In this document: positions 24,340 through 36,694 of the stretch, one piece after another
Layout: the number at the start of each line of letters is the position of its first letter
Numbering within the stretch: the stretch's first letter is position 1
NCBI RefSeq assembly: GCF_029784135.1
Contig: NC_073744.1
Coordinates: 11,533,429-11,597,428 of the forward strand
Length of the DNA stretch: 64,000 nucleotides
Direction: 5' to 3'
Origin: Toxorhynchites rutilus septentrionalis
Lineage: Eukaryota > Arthropoda > Insecta > Diptera > Culicidae
The notes under the pieces: generated by a model
Database searches by the model: none
What the model was told of the DNA's origin: nothing
What the model saw: only the letters and a program-made list of their open reading frames with translations
Made by a program: the position numbers and the translations under genes

Positions 24340-25367
24340 TTCTTTCTCGATAATTATGGCCACAGAGACAAGTTGGGATGATAGTGTTAGAAGCGAGGAA
24401 GTATTCGGAAATCGTTTTAATGTCTTCAGAGATGACCGTAATCTTCACAAATCCCATAAAAAATCGGGAGGCGGCGTCCTTGTTGTTATTAATTCATTAA
24501 TAAATTCAGAACATATTCCAACAACAGTATTCGACGAGTTGGAGCAAGTGTGGGTCAAAGCACTTATTGCGGGAGAGATACATATATTTGCATCTGTTTA
24601 CTTCCCCACTCCTGATCGTGCTCAACTTAGTTGTTATGAGAAATTCTTTGAAGTTGCTGAAAATATTTTATCTTCCTTTGCACCAGAATCAAAAATCCAT
24701 ATATACGGAGATTTCAATCAACGAAATGCGGACTTTATCACTGATTCTGAAAATGAATTTATCTTGCTTCCAGTTGTTGGTGATAATAAGACTCTGCAAT
24801 TTATTTTTGATAAAAAAAGCCGGTCTTGGGTTGAATCAAATAAACAATGTTCAGAATCGACAGAAATGCTTCTTGGATTTCTTGTTGGCAAATATGACCG
24901 AAGATTTTTGTGTGACCGAATCATTAACTCCACTTTGGAAAAATGAAGCTTTCCACACAGCTATCGAATATTCTATATTTATAGATAACACTCAAAAACC
25001 ATTTGAATTTGAGGAAGTCTCTGATTACACTAAAGCAAATTACCAATCAATTAGGTGTAAGCTTAACTATATCAACTGGCAGGATTTATTTAGAAGTGTG
25101 GAAAACATTGAAGTAGCAGTGACGACTTTTCACTCGATGATCAATGAAATTATAGAGCAGGAGATACCAACAAGACGAAAAAGGAGAAATATGAACACAA
25201 AATATCCGATTTGGTTTAATCGAAGCATAAAGAATCTAAAAAATAAAAAACAGAAGGCACATAAATTTTACAAGAAATACAAATCTGACGCTAATCTCCA
25301 AAAATATCTGAACATTTGCGAACAGTTCAACTCAACTGTTAAAAGCGCTTTTGAAGATTACAGCTTT
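24340..25367 (+). pseudogene. LINE 2: endonuclease domain, 5' part
   Basis: The frame at 24356-24946 carries AP-endonuclease motifs: ETSWD, the SGGGVLVVIN strand, and YGDFN. Coding continues in another frame to about 25370 (WFNRSIKNLKNKKQKAHKFY linker), so there is a frameshift near 24830. In an intact element this enzyme nicks the target DNA. The family A element inserted at 25368 separates it from the reverse transcriptase. The true 5' end is not visible; the element may be 5' truncated. Confidence 0.85.
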
Positions 25368-26933
25368 ATAGGAGGTTGTGTCCAAGATACGACCGCATTG
25401 TTGACGTAGAACTACGCTGTGAAATTTTAGAAACAACTGCTTAGTAGAATAATCTCTGAAATGATTTTTTCATTGTAGAATCAGTTGACGATAATTGATT
25501 GATGATTCATTCTTGCCCTCGCAAAACAATCGTATGTCGCAATTTATTTCATGTCAATGCATTGAAAATTTACCTCGAAGGCTATTCCGGTGACCTTTTT
25601 CGAAATTGACATAGACTCGGCTACAGTCGATTATATACATGTTGCACCAGCTAATCACATACAAAATTCTAGAACATTTACTTTCTTGATGACTAAACAA
25701 GAGAAATAAACTCTTTTTGTTAATAACAACCTCGAAAACAGTAGCAATGCTTCATTATGATCAATATTAGCGCAAATGCAATCCTAGTTGAAGGCAGTTT
25801 TGCGACTGGCACGCGAACCCAAATAATTTATAACATTCCAGTAAGATATTCAAGATGCTTAGTATTCCCAAATAATTTTTTGGTGCACAACCTTAACGTC
25901 TGCTTCGCCATAACGTCAGTTTAATGCATCGATGCGTTCTCAAAGACACAAACGAAGCCCTTATGAAGACGGAAAATAAACAATGTTAACTGCTTGGAAA
26001 AAGACCGAATTATGCCACACAGCTTGTACTCTGCTGTAACACCCATCGATACGAATTCGCTGATGAGTTTGTCAAGAGCGACCGCCTTCACCACCAGCGG
26101 GGGGAGCTTGATTTTGGTTGCTGCCTGGGCGTTTACATTTTCGACCGACGCGCCGAAGTCGCCTACTTCGCAGTTGTTCGGTGCGGTGTCACATTCGCGA
26201 AGGCTCGGTTCAGTGCGAGCGCTTTTCACTGCACCAACACCGCGTGCATCATTAGATGACGCTTACCTCGAAATTTTATTGCCCCTGGCAATGCGGTCGT
26301 TTTTTTGCAGGGCTCGAGCCTGCCTTCTTCTTCTTCTTGCTCATCACAAACTACGCGAAGCGTCCAATTTATGACGCGGAAAGAAGAACACACGATACGA
26401 ATAACGCGAAAAACGAACAGAAAAATCAAACGACGATTTCCAAGTTGGATTACCACTGGTGGGGTTAGATCGAAGCGCAGCGAAAGCAAAGTGAACTGGA
26501 TTACTCAACAGTCCGATGCCGAATGAAAGTTTGCCTCAGCGAGATCCACTGTTTATACTCTAGGCAAGTATACCCCTTCTTCTTCTTTTCCTTTGTTTAC
26601 GGAGACTTTAAATCCTACGATTTCCCCTCCGTTGGTCGTCGATAAGTTGCTCGTTATTGATAGCTCTGTTCGGGAAAGCACTCAAATGGACAGAACAAAT
26701 GTATGGGAAAATAGAAACACTTAAAGTTTTCATGAATTTTAACCATTTACTAACAAGGGGATTCTAATGTATGGCATATTAAACAAATCTTACGGAATTT
26801 CCGATTCGTTTAGTATGTAAATCGCCAAAATCCGTTCGCGGCAAAAATAGTTATTAGCGTTAACTTTATTTCATAAAAACGTGACCTGTTTTCTGATTTG
26901 ACACCCTTAATGAAAGACGTAGTTCTACGTCAA
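25368..26933 (-). mobile_element. Family A TIR element with gag-like reading frame, copy 1 (inside LINE 2)
   Basis: The ends are ATAGGAGGTTGTGTCCAAGA..TTGACGTAGAACTACG on the left and CGTAGTTCTACGTCAA on the right. Copy 2 at 31789-33821 is collinear in reverse. On the minus strand a transcription-like unit is visible: TATAAACAGTGGATC, an acidic/basic frame ending GAIKFR, a GTAAGC donor, a TTGGTGCAG acceptor near 26230, and then a frame (26229-25921) with KIKLPPLVVKAVALDKLISE. The KLPPLVV motif resembles the PPI-V region of gag/ORF1 proteins of non-LTR elements. The frame stops early. The element interrupts LINE 2. Confidence 0.8.
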
Positions 26934-26939
26934 AACAGA

Positions 26940-28064
26940 GTCGGACATAAAATCTAACCCGAAAAGTTTTCTTTAATTACATAAAAACAAAATTAAAAAG
27001 CAATGGTTTTCCATCACGCATGCACCTTGACGATACCGTGGGGAATGACCCAGAAAAAATTTGCAACATTTTTTCAAGAAGTTTATATTGTAACAGCTGA
27101 GGAGGACCGAGATCGTGACTTCTTTGCATTTCTTCCAGAATTTCCATGTGATGTTGGAGTCAGAAAACTAACCTACATTGAAATTTTTGACGCATTAAAT
27201 AAGCTCGATGTCTCGAAAGGGCCAGGTCCTGACGAAATTCCACCGGTTTTTATAAAAAATTTGGCATCTGAATAAACTCATCCACTTTTATGGCTTTTCA
27301 ATACGTCATTGGAATCAGAAAGGTTCCCAAAAATATGGAAAAACTCTTTCCTTGAACCAATATTCAAATCCGGTAATAGATCCGATGTAAGAAATTATCG
27401 TGGAGTAGCAATTATTTCTTGCATTCCTAAACTCTTTCAAGCCATAATAAACCAAAAACTTTTTCTACAACTAAAGACACGAATTACGAATAATCAACAC
27501 CGTTTTTTCAAAGGACGATCAACAACAACAAATTTGCTGGAATTTGTCACATTCACTTTGAATGCAATGGATAATGGTAATCAAGTTGAAGCTCTATACA
27601 CTGACTTTAGTAAGGCTTTCGATCGTGTTGATATACCCTTACTCCTTCTTAAACTTCAAAAAAAAGGGATAGAAGTCAAGCTATTGAAATGGCTAGAATC
27701 ATATTTGACTGACCGCACCCAAATGGTAAGATTTAATGGGGAAATTTCAAAACCAATATTTGTTACATCCGGAGTTCCTCAAGGCTCTCATTTGGGGCTA
27801 CTTTTGTTCATTTTATTTGTTAATGACGTTTGCGTTTTTCTTAACAGTGTTAAGGCACTTATCTACGCAGATGATATGAAACTGTATATGGAAATAAAGA
27901 ATGAAGAAGACTATCAAACATTCAAAAATGAAGTTGACATAGTTTATAATTGGTGCACTAAGAGTTTATTACAGCTCAATGTTTGGAAATGCACTTTGAT
28001 TACTTTTACAAGAAGAAGAACACCATTGAACAATGGTGTTAAGCTGGGAAATCAACCCATCAGT
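26940..28064 (+). pseudogene. LINE 2: reverse transcriptase domain
   Basis: Reading order is the linker SKGPGPDEIPPVF, NYRGVAIISCIPKLF, the ALYTDFSKAFDRVD box, TSGVPQGSHLGLLLFILFVN and the active site YADD at 27864-27875. This is a non-LTR reverse transcriptase of the Jockey/CR1 kind. A stop and frame change near 27270-27310 and another near 27080 inactivate it. The DD37E element at 28066 cuts it just after the palm. Confidence 0.9.
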
Positions 28065-28065
28065 A

Positions 28066-29286
28066 AAGGGTGTGTCACATCAAATTGCATCACGGAAAAA
28101 ACGCTGTAGAGATTAAATTTTTAGGAATTATATCTTCAGCTTTCGCTTATAATCAGATAAGAGTGTATAGATCACGTTGGCCATGCTTCACTGTCAATTT
28201 TTCGTAAATTTGGAAAAATGTCGTCGAACGAAAAAGAGCGTCGTGAATTAATCCTGTGCACTCATTTCGTGAATCCGGAGTTGTCACATCGGGACATCGG
28301 TAAGATGCTGGGAATCGTCCAATCCACGGTCAGCAGAGTACTAAAACGATACTTCGAGAACCTAGCCATCGACCGGAAGGTGAAGAACGGCAAAAATGGA
28401 TGCTCCGTCAGTGAAAAAGATCACAAGCGCGTAGTTCAGCAGTTTAGACGTGATCCGAGAAGTTCGGTCCGGGATGTCGCCAATAAGCTGAATTTGTCAA
28501 GTTCATTCGTCCAGCGGACCAAGCAGCGGGAGGGCCTGCGTACATACAAGGTTCAGAAGGCTCCTAACCGCGACGAAAGGCAAAACATTGTGGGGAAGAC
28601 GCGAGCCCGGAAGCTGCACACCGAAATGCTGACGAAGCCGCATTGCCTGGTAATGGACGACGAAACCTACGTCAAAGCGGACTTTCGCCAAGTTTGCCAA
28701 AAAGTACATGGTGTGGCAAGCGATCTGCTCTTGCGGAAAGCGGAGCGCCCCCTTCGTGATGACCGGCACGGTAAACGGGCAGGTTTACCTTAAGGAGTGC
28801 CTACAGAAGCGCTTACTACCACTATTGAAGCAGCACGAGGGCCCGACCATCTTCTGGCCGGATCTCGCTTCGTGCCACTATTCAAAGGACGTGTTGGAGT
28901 GGTACGAAGCCAACGGGGTCACCTTCGTGCCAAAGGAAATGAACCCGCCCAACGCGCCGGAGCTTCGCCCAATAGAGAAATATTGGGCGATTATGAAGCA
29001 GGCCCTCCGGAAGAACCCAAAATTTGTCAAATGGGAAGCGGACTTCAAGAGAAAATGGATTTCTGTTCAAAAAAAACTACAACCTGATGTTGTACAGAAC
29101 CTTATGGACGGGGTAAAGAGAAAGGTGCGAGCATACGGGCTTGGGCTCGAAGTATGAATAAAAAGAAAATGCCAAAAGTTGTTTAATAGTTTTTATTTTA
29201 CTGTCTAAAATTTTCAAAAGGATCGGTCTACTGGGCGAATTTCTACAGCGTTTTTTCCGTGATGCAATTTGATGTGACACACCCTT
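28066..29286 (+). mobile_element. DD37E Tc1/mariner element (ITmD37E-like), copy 1, inside LINE 2
   Basis: Termini AAGGGTGTGTCACATCAAAT are repeated inverted at 29245-29286, flanked by TA on both sides (28064-28065, 29287-29288). Transposase coding starts at ATG 28218 with paired helix-turn-helix motifs, then MDDETYVK (first D), WPDLASCHY (second D) and ELRPIEKYW. The second D and the E are separated by 37 residues, the ITmD37E signature. Compared with copy 2 it lacks 45 bp after DFRQ. A frameshift there splits the frame (28218-28793 and 28708-29157), so it is inactive. Confidence 0.92.
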
Positions 29287-29288
29287 TA

Positions 29289-29930
29289 GATGTCAACGAG
29301 TAAGAGATTTAGGTGTGATCTTAGATTCGAAACTAACCTTCGTGGATCATTATAATACAATCATCCATAGAGCAAATAATATGTTGAGCTTCATTAAACG
29401 CTTTAGTTACCATTTCCACGATCCGTACACAATAAAAACATTGTATATTACATACGTCAGATCAATTCTCGAATACTGTAGTATTGTATGGTCCCCCTAC
29501 ATAACTTCACACGAAGACAGAATTGAATCTGTACAAAAACAATTTTTGTTATTTGCACTTCGTAAACTAGGCTGGTCTTCATATCATCTACCACCATATG
29601 AAGCACGCTGTATGCTAATCAATATTAAAAGCCTAAAAGAACGTCGGAACTCTGCCATGATTCTATTTATTATTGATATCATATCACAACGAGTGGACTC
29701 AGAAGAAATATTAGGAAACCTAAATTTTTACGCACCGATTAGGAACCTGAGAAACCCTAACATTTTTTACATAGATTATCGAAGAACGAATTATGCCAAA
29801 TATAGTCCTATTAATCGTATGATGAGCCTCTGTAACGAACACAGTGAAACAATTGATGTAACCATGTCAAGGTCAATGCTCAAAGACTATCTGAATAGCA
29901 TAAGATATCGTTAAATTTCACTGTAATATT
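29289..29930 (+). pseudogene. LINE 2: C-terminal part
   Basis: Directly after the DD37E element the LINE frame resumes: RDLGVILDSKLTFVDHYN, then RSILEYCSIVWSPY, typical of the thumb and connection region behind the reverse transcriptase of Jockey/CR1 LINEs, up to a stop at about 29914. A long (TA)n follows instead of a clear poly(A). Confidence 0.88.
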
Positions 29931-29939
29931 TGGGCACGC

Positions 29940-29941
<2 letters not shown>

Positions 29942-30025
<84 letters not shown>
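29942..30025. repeat. (TA)n microsatellite
   Basis: About 80 bases of nearly pure TA dinucleotides directly after the LINE 2 3' end. It could have grown from the LINE tail. Confidence 0.95.
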
Positions 30026-30027
<2 letters not shown>

Positions 30028-30029
30028 AT

Positions 30030-31788
30030 ATAGTCTACGCTGGTTTGACGAAATAATTAAATAAAAAAAAATTGATTCTGTAACTTGTTAAAATCGTCTT
30101 TTAAATTAATCGAATAAGTTATCCAGCCAGCTCTCTTTAGATTTTTAGTTTTAAGTAAGTAGTTTTAAGTAGTATTAAGAATGTATCGGTCTACAATTTA
30201 GATTGACGACAATAAAATAAAATTATGTTCACATGTTTATAATGTACAAACATATAATAGAGAAAAGAAACAAACATAAACTTAAATTTAGGCGCAATTC
30301 AGCTATTTTTACGATTATTTTTTCCAAGAAATGGAGAAATGTCCACGTGGACAACAGGGGGAGGGGACACAGGGGACAATGTCCATGTTTGTCCACGGTG
30401 GTGGAGGGGGGTATCTGAAATCGTAGTTTTTCTGTCCACGTGGTATGTGGACAGCCCCTTAAGAGTTTTCAAACGCATATTACTTAAAATCGCTACATAT
30501 CATGTGTTATATGCCATTAGACAGCATTTATCCAGCTTTTTTTTTACTTGAAACACGAACAGAAAATATAGAAAATATATATAAATATAGGAAATATAGT
30601 AATTGACCATTAAATAGGATATGTTTTTTCGATTGTACTAACCACTCGCTTTCCTCCCAGACGCATTTTTACATAACATTGAAAAAACTCTATTCAAATG
30701 CAATTACTACACACAGTCACAGTCCTATGTCAAGATCCCGTCTACGCCCCTTGGCCCAGACCCATCAACTTTTTTCATCAATTAAAGCTAGCGTTTGAAA
30801 TCATAAAAGCACAACTGATATTTTGGTAGATTTTGAAATTTCAGTATGATTGACTTCTTAACTTCTCTAAGATTAATTGTAATTCAATTTTACTTCTCGT
30901 CAGATGTTTGGTTTTTATTATTTATTACACGAGAATTATATTATTTAAACTTTTTCCTCTCATGCGAAATGCGAATTACCCAAATAACAACATTTATTCC
31001 TATCATAGTTCGGTAACAAAAGCTAAATTATCAAAGCCCGAGTCTCGAAAACGTTTGCTCCTTTTATAGGAGCAACATTTAACAGCATTTAACCCAGTTA
31101 TAAAGTTGGTCGTATAATGTCCCAATAAAAAAACCACCAGAAAACACCAAAGAACCAAATTTAAAATCTAGTTTTAGGAGATAATTGAAAACGATATTCG
31201 AATGAGCACCTAGTTATAACATAAATTCTATGAAACGAATTGGATTTTTATGTACCAACCTTTGAGAGGAGCAAGTTTAAAAAACTGTATAATTATATTT
31301 TAAATATTTTAGGTTTTCACTGTTTTTATGTTTCTCGAGATATCTCTGCACTTAACCAAACTTGAATGTCTATATACCATTGAATGGATGATTAAATACT
31401 CGTTTGAAAAGTCGTGGGCAGACCTAGATTTCATTTTGTAATTTAAGAGAAACCAGCATTTGAAAAATAGGTATTTTGAAGCGTTGTCACGTCACAAAAA
31501 TAGAGCATTTTTTTAGTTTATCAGATGAGCCTAAGTTCAAACATTTCCATACTTGGGTTTCTTTTAGCCAACGATGGGGGTCAACAACCCACAAAAATCC
31601 GGGTTCATCTTCTGTTGACAAACCATAGAACAAATCGTACGTTTCGAGACGAAATTGAAAATATATCAATAATGTTCAAAAGTCGGAAGCCGCAAAAAGT
31701 CGGGTGCTGTCACAAAAGTGTTGGATTGACAACCAGTGTTGCCACATATACAGATTTTTCCTGTAATGATACAGATTTTCAGCATGTT
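30030..31788. other. Intergenic, repeat pieces only
   Basis: Apart from the palindromic MITE at 30338-30458 and a block at 30690-30770 that is the inverse of about 60070-60150 (CACAGTCCTA-GTCAA with GGCCCAGACC), nothing coding is seen. Confidence 0.5.
30338..30458. mobile_element. Palindromic MITE end, GGGGCTGTCCACAT family, second copy
   Basis: TCCACGTGG and GTTTGTCCACGG motifs with G-rich tracts, ending TGTCCACGTGGTATGTGGAC and AGCCCC, the inverse of the terminus at 11976. One terminus is clear and the other is missing. Confidence 0.6.
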
Positions 31789-33821
31789 TTGACGTAGAAC
31801 TACGTCTTTCATTAAGGGTGTCAAATCAGAAAACAGGTCGCGTTTTTATGAAATAAAGTAAACGTTAATAACTATTTTTGCCGCGAACGGATTTTGGCGA
31901 TTTACATACTAAACGAATCGGAAATTCCGTAAGATTTGTTCAATATGCCATACATTAGAATCCCCTGGTTAGTAAATGGTTAAAATTCATGAAAACTTTA
32001 AGTGTTTCTATTTTCCCATACATTTGTTCTGTCCATTTGAGTGCTTTCCCGAACAGAGGTATCAATAACGAGCAACATATTGACGACCAACGGAGTGGAA
32101 GTCTTAGGATCTCCGTGAAGTCTCCGTGAACAAAGGAAAAGAAGAAGAATGAAGGGGAATACTTGCCTAGAGTATAAACAGTGGATCTCGTTGAGGCAAA
32201 CTTTCATTCGGCATCGGACTGTTGAGTAATCCAGTTCACTTTGCTTTCGCTGTGCTTCGATCTAAGATTGGACCCCACCAGTGGTAATCCAACTTGGAAA
32301 TCGTCGTTTGATTTTTCTGTTCGTTTTTCGCGTTATTCGTATCGTGTGTTCTTCTTTCCGCGTCATAAATTGGACGCTTCGCGTAGTGCGTGATGAACAA
32401 GAAGAAGAGGAAGGCAGGCTCGAGCCCTGCATAAAACGAACGCATTGCCAGGGGCAATAAAATTACGAGGTAAGCGTCAACTAATGATGCACGCGGTGTT
32501 GGTGCAGTGAAAAGCGCTCGCACTGAACCGAGCCTTCGCGAATGTGACACCGCACCGAACAACAGCGAAGTAGGCGACTTCGGCGCGTCGATCGAAAATG
32601 TAAACGCCCAGGCAGCAACCAAAATCAAGCTCCCCCCGCTGGTGGTGAAGGCGGTCGCTCTTGACAAACTCATCAGCGAATTCACATCGATGGGTGTTAC
32701 AGCATAGTACAAGCTGTGTGGCATAATTCGGTCTTTTTCCAAGCAGTTAACATTGTTTATTTTCCGTCTTCATACGGGCTTCGTTGGTGCCTTTGAGAAT
32801 ACATCAATGCATTAAACTGACGTTATGGCGAAGCAGACGTTACGGTTATGCACCAAAAAATTATTTAGGAATACCAAGCATCTTGAATGTCTTACTGGAA
32901 TGTTATAAGTTATTTGGGTTCGCGTGCCAGTCGCAAAACTGCCTTCAACTAGGATTGCATTTGCGCTCGCTAATCGTGATCATAATGAAGCAAAGCTACT
33001 CTTTTAAAGGTTGTTGAGATTAACAGAAAGAGATTATTTCGTTTATTTAGTCACCATGAAAGTAAATGTCGTTCTGGAATTTTGTATGTGATTTGGTTTC
33101 GCTCGCCAGTAGTAAAACATTCTCCACTAAGAATGACATATGCGCTTATCTTGAGCATAAGAAAGTAATGCATTTTTTTTCGAGGCCAGTAATATTAACA
33201 GAAGCGTTTCTTTTGAGAATAGCGCAAAATGATGAGAAATGTTTATATTGCTAGTAGTTTCAAGCCACCAATGTATGGCTCTGTATGCATGCTATGGTGA
33301 ACGCTTGTTTGGCGCTTGGTTTACGCTTAGTTTGTACGAACGATATCCAGAGGTGCGATTCCTTTGAGGCAATACTCAATAACATGTAGCATGATATTTG
33401 ATACTTACAAGTGTTGTCATTGTTGTTGTTTACATGCGGTGCCAAAGATATATTGATGTAGTTATGAGATATGGAATAATGGTGCTGCTGCAACATGTAT
33501 ATAATCGACTGTAGCCGAGTCTATGTCAATTTCGAAAAAGCCCACCGGAATAGCCTTCGAGGTAAATTTTCAATGCATTGACATAAAATAAATTGCGACA
33601 TACGATTGTTTTGCGAGGGCAAGAATGATTCATCAATCAATTATCGTCAACTGATTCTACAATGAAAAAATCATTTCAGAGATTATTCTACTAAGCAGTT
33701 GTTTCTAAAATTTCACAGCATTATAGAATAATATCCGAAGGTATAAACAAGCGACTTATATAAAATAACAGCGTAGTTCTACGTCAACAATGCGGTCGTA
33801 TCTTGGACACAACCTCCTATA
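31789..33821 (+). mobile_element. Family A TIR element with gag-like reading frame, copy 2
   Basis: It runs from TTGACGTAGAACTACGTCTT to CTTGGACACAACCTCCTATA. The gag-like frame is at 32507-32707 (same KLPPLVV motif, then a TAG stop), and the preceding exon-like frame has a GTAAGC donor near 32471. It is about 470 bp longer than copy 1, mostly from extra sequence at 33000-33480. Long internal blocks are shared with copy 1. Confidence 0.8.
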
Positions 33822-34188
33822 ATTTTTTTCCCTAAGAATCTGTATATACAGATTACCGATTTTTCGAGATCCATGCAGATTTTAAACAGATTTTGTAACA
33901 ATAAGGAATTTTGAATATTTGATCATTTTACGTAACAATCAACAAACTCACTCAGACAATTCGAACAGTGCTGAACTGAACTATTTCTGCTACTGTCAAA
34001 TGTGTCAAATATAGTAGTGATGGAAATCATATTGTTTCGCAATATAATGCGAACAAAACAAAAGTTTGAAACCGTCTCGCTACAGAAACTGTGAACGCAA
34101 CTATCAAATCGAATTTATCTGTTAAAGTCCGAGGGGGAAGTGTCAGTTGTCAACCGACATCAAGGCTAAATTCTGCAAGACCATATAT

Positions 34189-34464
34189 CTTCTTCTTCTT
34201 GAATGGCGTTAACGTTCCCTGTGGAACTTTTGCCGTCTCAACGTATGCATTAACTAGCGTCATTTATTAATACTTAGTTGAGATTTCTTAAGCCAAATAA
34301 CACGCCTCGAATGTATTCCGAGGGGCAAGCTCTTGAATACGCGTGACCACAGTGCAAGTCGAAGGAAATTTCTTTGACGAAAAATCCTCCGGCCAGAACG
34401 GGAATCGAACCCGAACACCCGGCATGACAATGTGAGACGCTAACCACTCGGCCACGGGCGCACT
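34189..34464 (-). mobile_element. tRNA-derived SINE, subfamily 2
   Basis: Minus-strand copy with A box GGCCGAGTGG and B box GGTTCGATTCC. The diagnostic subfamily 2 body contains GACGCTAGTTAATGCATACG and AAAAGTTCCACAGGGAACG. The duplication AAGACCATATAT is at 34177-34188 and 34465-34476. Confidence 0.9.
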
Positions 34465-34476
34465 AAGACCATATAT

Positions 34477-35890
34477 GAACACCACGAAGAAATTGAGCAT
34501 TAAATGAATGTTTATAAATGAAATAAGCTCTTTCCGTCGGTTTTTCCTAAAAATACATTTTAAATGTTTTTCTTAATTTTTTGTTTGGCATAACTCTCTA
34601 TGTTTTGTAAACTTTCAATCTAAGATATTACACATTTTTATCAAATTAGAATTTTTTGCGAGAAAGAAAATGAAAATTGAAAAATAGTTTTATTGATCAC
34701 GAGCTCAAAAATATGGATAAGCAGAATATATCAAGCAAAATCTACTTCTATCTTCTATCTGAAAATCGTGTGATTTATACATGCGAACGAGAAAAAAAAA
34801 CCTATTTGTAGTGAGTAAAAACGTTGTTACGTTGAAATGGGTCATATGCAGTTTTGTTTATTTTTGTTTCGTTTTAATATTTTTCGGAGCATCCAGTGTC
34901 AGTCTCTATTTTTCATCGAAAGTCATCTGGCATAGCTTGTATATGTCGAAAACAGATTTCAATTTTGTGATTTCGTTATTTCTGAAGATAACATTCAAGT
35001 TGAGCTTTGGAAAAAACATTCCAATTTGCCCCGGTGTACCCAGATGCTTTTGAGTAACGATGGTAGCGAATAGGCTGTACTATTGGGATGCCTGCTTTCC
35101 GTCACAGTAGTGATTCCCTCTTTGGCGAGTTGCACACTTGCACACGGCTTCTTCCTCGCCATATAGTGGTAGTGGACCACATTGATGACTCATTTTTTGG
35201 GAAGAGCCGCTCGACGATAACCCTTAGATAACTAGAGATTGTCTTCTGCATCTCGATGCAGTTCTTTATGGAAATTCGACCATCGACTGTTCGACAATCG
35301 ACTATCGGCAAAAATGCGTCAGGTTTAATGCTAGCCGTATCCTAGATGGCTGCACATCCGCTATCAAGCGATGAACCATGGGTTCAATCCCGGGACCCTT
35401 CATTGATTGATTGGTCTTTTTTAAGGCTACAGACGAATGAACTTTATGTAATCAAAAAACTCGAAACTTTCGATACAAATTAAAATCAGTTTTAGGAAAA
35501 TGGTTTAGATACTGTTAATTAGAATAATTCCAACTAATCCTTATTTACAATTTTACATATTAACAATACCAGCGGCAAAAAGCATACTAACCTAACCTAG
35601 AAATTATCCTACGCGATATTACCGTGTGACATGTGTGTGTAATGTGTGCATATTGTGATTTGTTTGTTTAATTTCGAATGAAATGTGATCAATAGCGATA
35701 ATTGCTGTACAGCGTATGAAAAGAAACAAAAAAATGAACGAAGGATTAGTTCGATGACATTGGAGACTGTAATCGAGAGTGAAATTCGAAACATTTAATT
35801 TTCCAGACCGGCCCTAATCGCCTAAATGTAACTAGATACAGAGATCCTAGCTTAAATTTTGAATGAACATGCGAAGCCAACAGCAAACAG
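34477..35890. other. Region where the cadherin tail exon might lie; nothing convincing
   Basis: AT-rich DNA with short minus frames at 34995-35311. Neither has a good acceptor plus cadherin-tail signature, so I do not call an exon. Confidence 0.4.
35331..35412 (+). repeat. Possible tRNA-SINE remnant
   Basis: GGTTCAATCCCGGGACC resembles a Pol III B box and arm, and CTAGATGGCTG could be a weak A-box region. The tRNA fold is incomplete, so a degenerate SINE head is more likely than a tRNA gene. Confidence 0.3.
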
Positions 35891-35897
35891 TACTTAC

Positions 35898-36101
35898 CGC
35901 CTGTATCGAGCGCATGCGATACATAACGCTGTCGCAGTTCCTCCAGCGAATATCAGCCCTCCGACGACTACCGTTGCCAGCTCGATACCCTTCATTCCGG
36001 CATCGTACGGATGCGGTTCGAGGATATTCGAGGACAGGTCCGACAGCTCGATGATCGGCAAATTCGGCTTTAAATTTGACATATCGAGCGAAGCGAGCGA
36101 T
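35898..36101 (-). CDS. Atypical cadherin, exon F (transmembrane helix)
   Basis: The exon starts after a TTTGTCCCACGCAG acceptor and encodes a short juxtamembrane stretch, LPIIELSDLSSNILEPHPYD. A hydrophobic helix follows (about IELATVVVGGLIFAGGTATA, then LCIAC) and a basic stop-transfer ARYRR. This is the single pass of a type I receptor, with the repeats outside and the following exons cytoplasmic. The donor GCG/GTAAGT at 35897 is strong, so at least one more exon encodes the cytoplasmic tail. I could not identify it in 1-35.9 kb; it may be short and divergent or lie beyond the window. Length 204 bp, phase 2 to phase 2. Confidence 0.9.
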
Positions 36102-36154
36102 CTGCGTGGGACAAAATTAGTTTTTTTTTCAATAGAAGCTTCTAGAATCTTCAC

Positions 36155-36223
36155 CTTTGCAGCTCAGCCATTTCGACCAACGAGTTGGACTTTCTGTCTA
36201 CGGCATAAAGGTACAGATTTGTG
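36155..36223 (-). CDS. Atypical cadherin, exon E (membrane-proximal domain)
   Basis: This 69-bp exon lies between an ATTTTTCAG acceptor and an AAAG/GTGAAG donor. It encodes TNLYLYAVDRKSNSLVEMAELQ and keeps phase 2 on both sides. It continues the membrane-proximal domain from exon D, where the strand LYLYAVDR is typical of the region. Flanking introns are 61 bp (36224-36284) and 53 bp (36102-36154). The exon is too short to detect on its own; it is supported by phase continuity and by the protein reading smoothly through both junctions. Confidence 0.9.
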
Positions 36224-36284
36224 CTGAAAAATATCCAAATGCATCAGATAGAGGTAATGGTTTGAGTCAGAGGCTTAAACTCAC

Positions 36285-36655
36285 GCGTCATCCACCTTCT
36301 CGTTGCTCTCCAGCGCCCGAATGCGAACGTCATACCCGGTGGCAAGCGTCAAGCTGCCCGTAATCATACCCAGCTGCTTCTCGATCTCAACGGGTGGCCC
36401 GGAAAGCACCAGACACACTTCCTGGTTCGAATTCAACACATAAACGAAAACATTTGCAATCGTTGACTTGCCATCGTCGGCTCCCACTCGATCGGTAGCC
36501 TTCACATCAAACCCGAAGACCCGATCCTGGAAGGTGAGCAGCGAACTCAGCAGACGAATTTGACCCGACATAGCATCGATGTCGAATAGCCGGGCCGGTT
36601 CATTTAGCAGCGAGTAGCGGACTTCTCCATTACTTCCGGTGTCCTCGTCGTAAGC
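36285..36655 (-). CDS. Atypical cadherin, exon D (last repeat and membrane-proximal domain)
   Basis: After a GATTTCAG acceptor the frame continues phase 0 from exon C as AYDEDTGSNGEVRYSL, completing the last cadherin repeat: FDIDAMSGQIRLLSSL, then FDVKATDRVGADDG. The strand NVFVYVLNSNQEVCLVL and the following residues form a non-canonical membrane-proximal domain of the kind found just outside the membrane in long insect and vertebrate cadherins such as the PCDH15/Cad99C and CDH23/Cad87A groups (family inference). The donor GACGC/GTGAGT at 36284 gives phase 2. The 371-bp length is consistent. The intron upstream of this exon has grown to 10.6 kb, while the one downstream is 61 bp. Confidence 0.92.
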
Positions 36656-36694
36656 CTGAAATCGAATTAGAATTCAAATGACTTTTATATTTTT

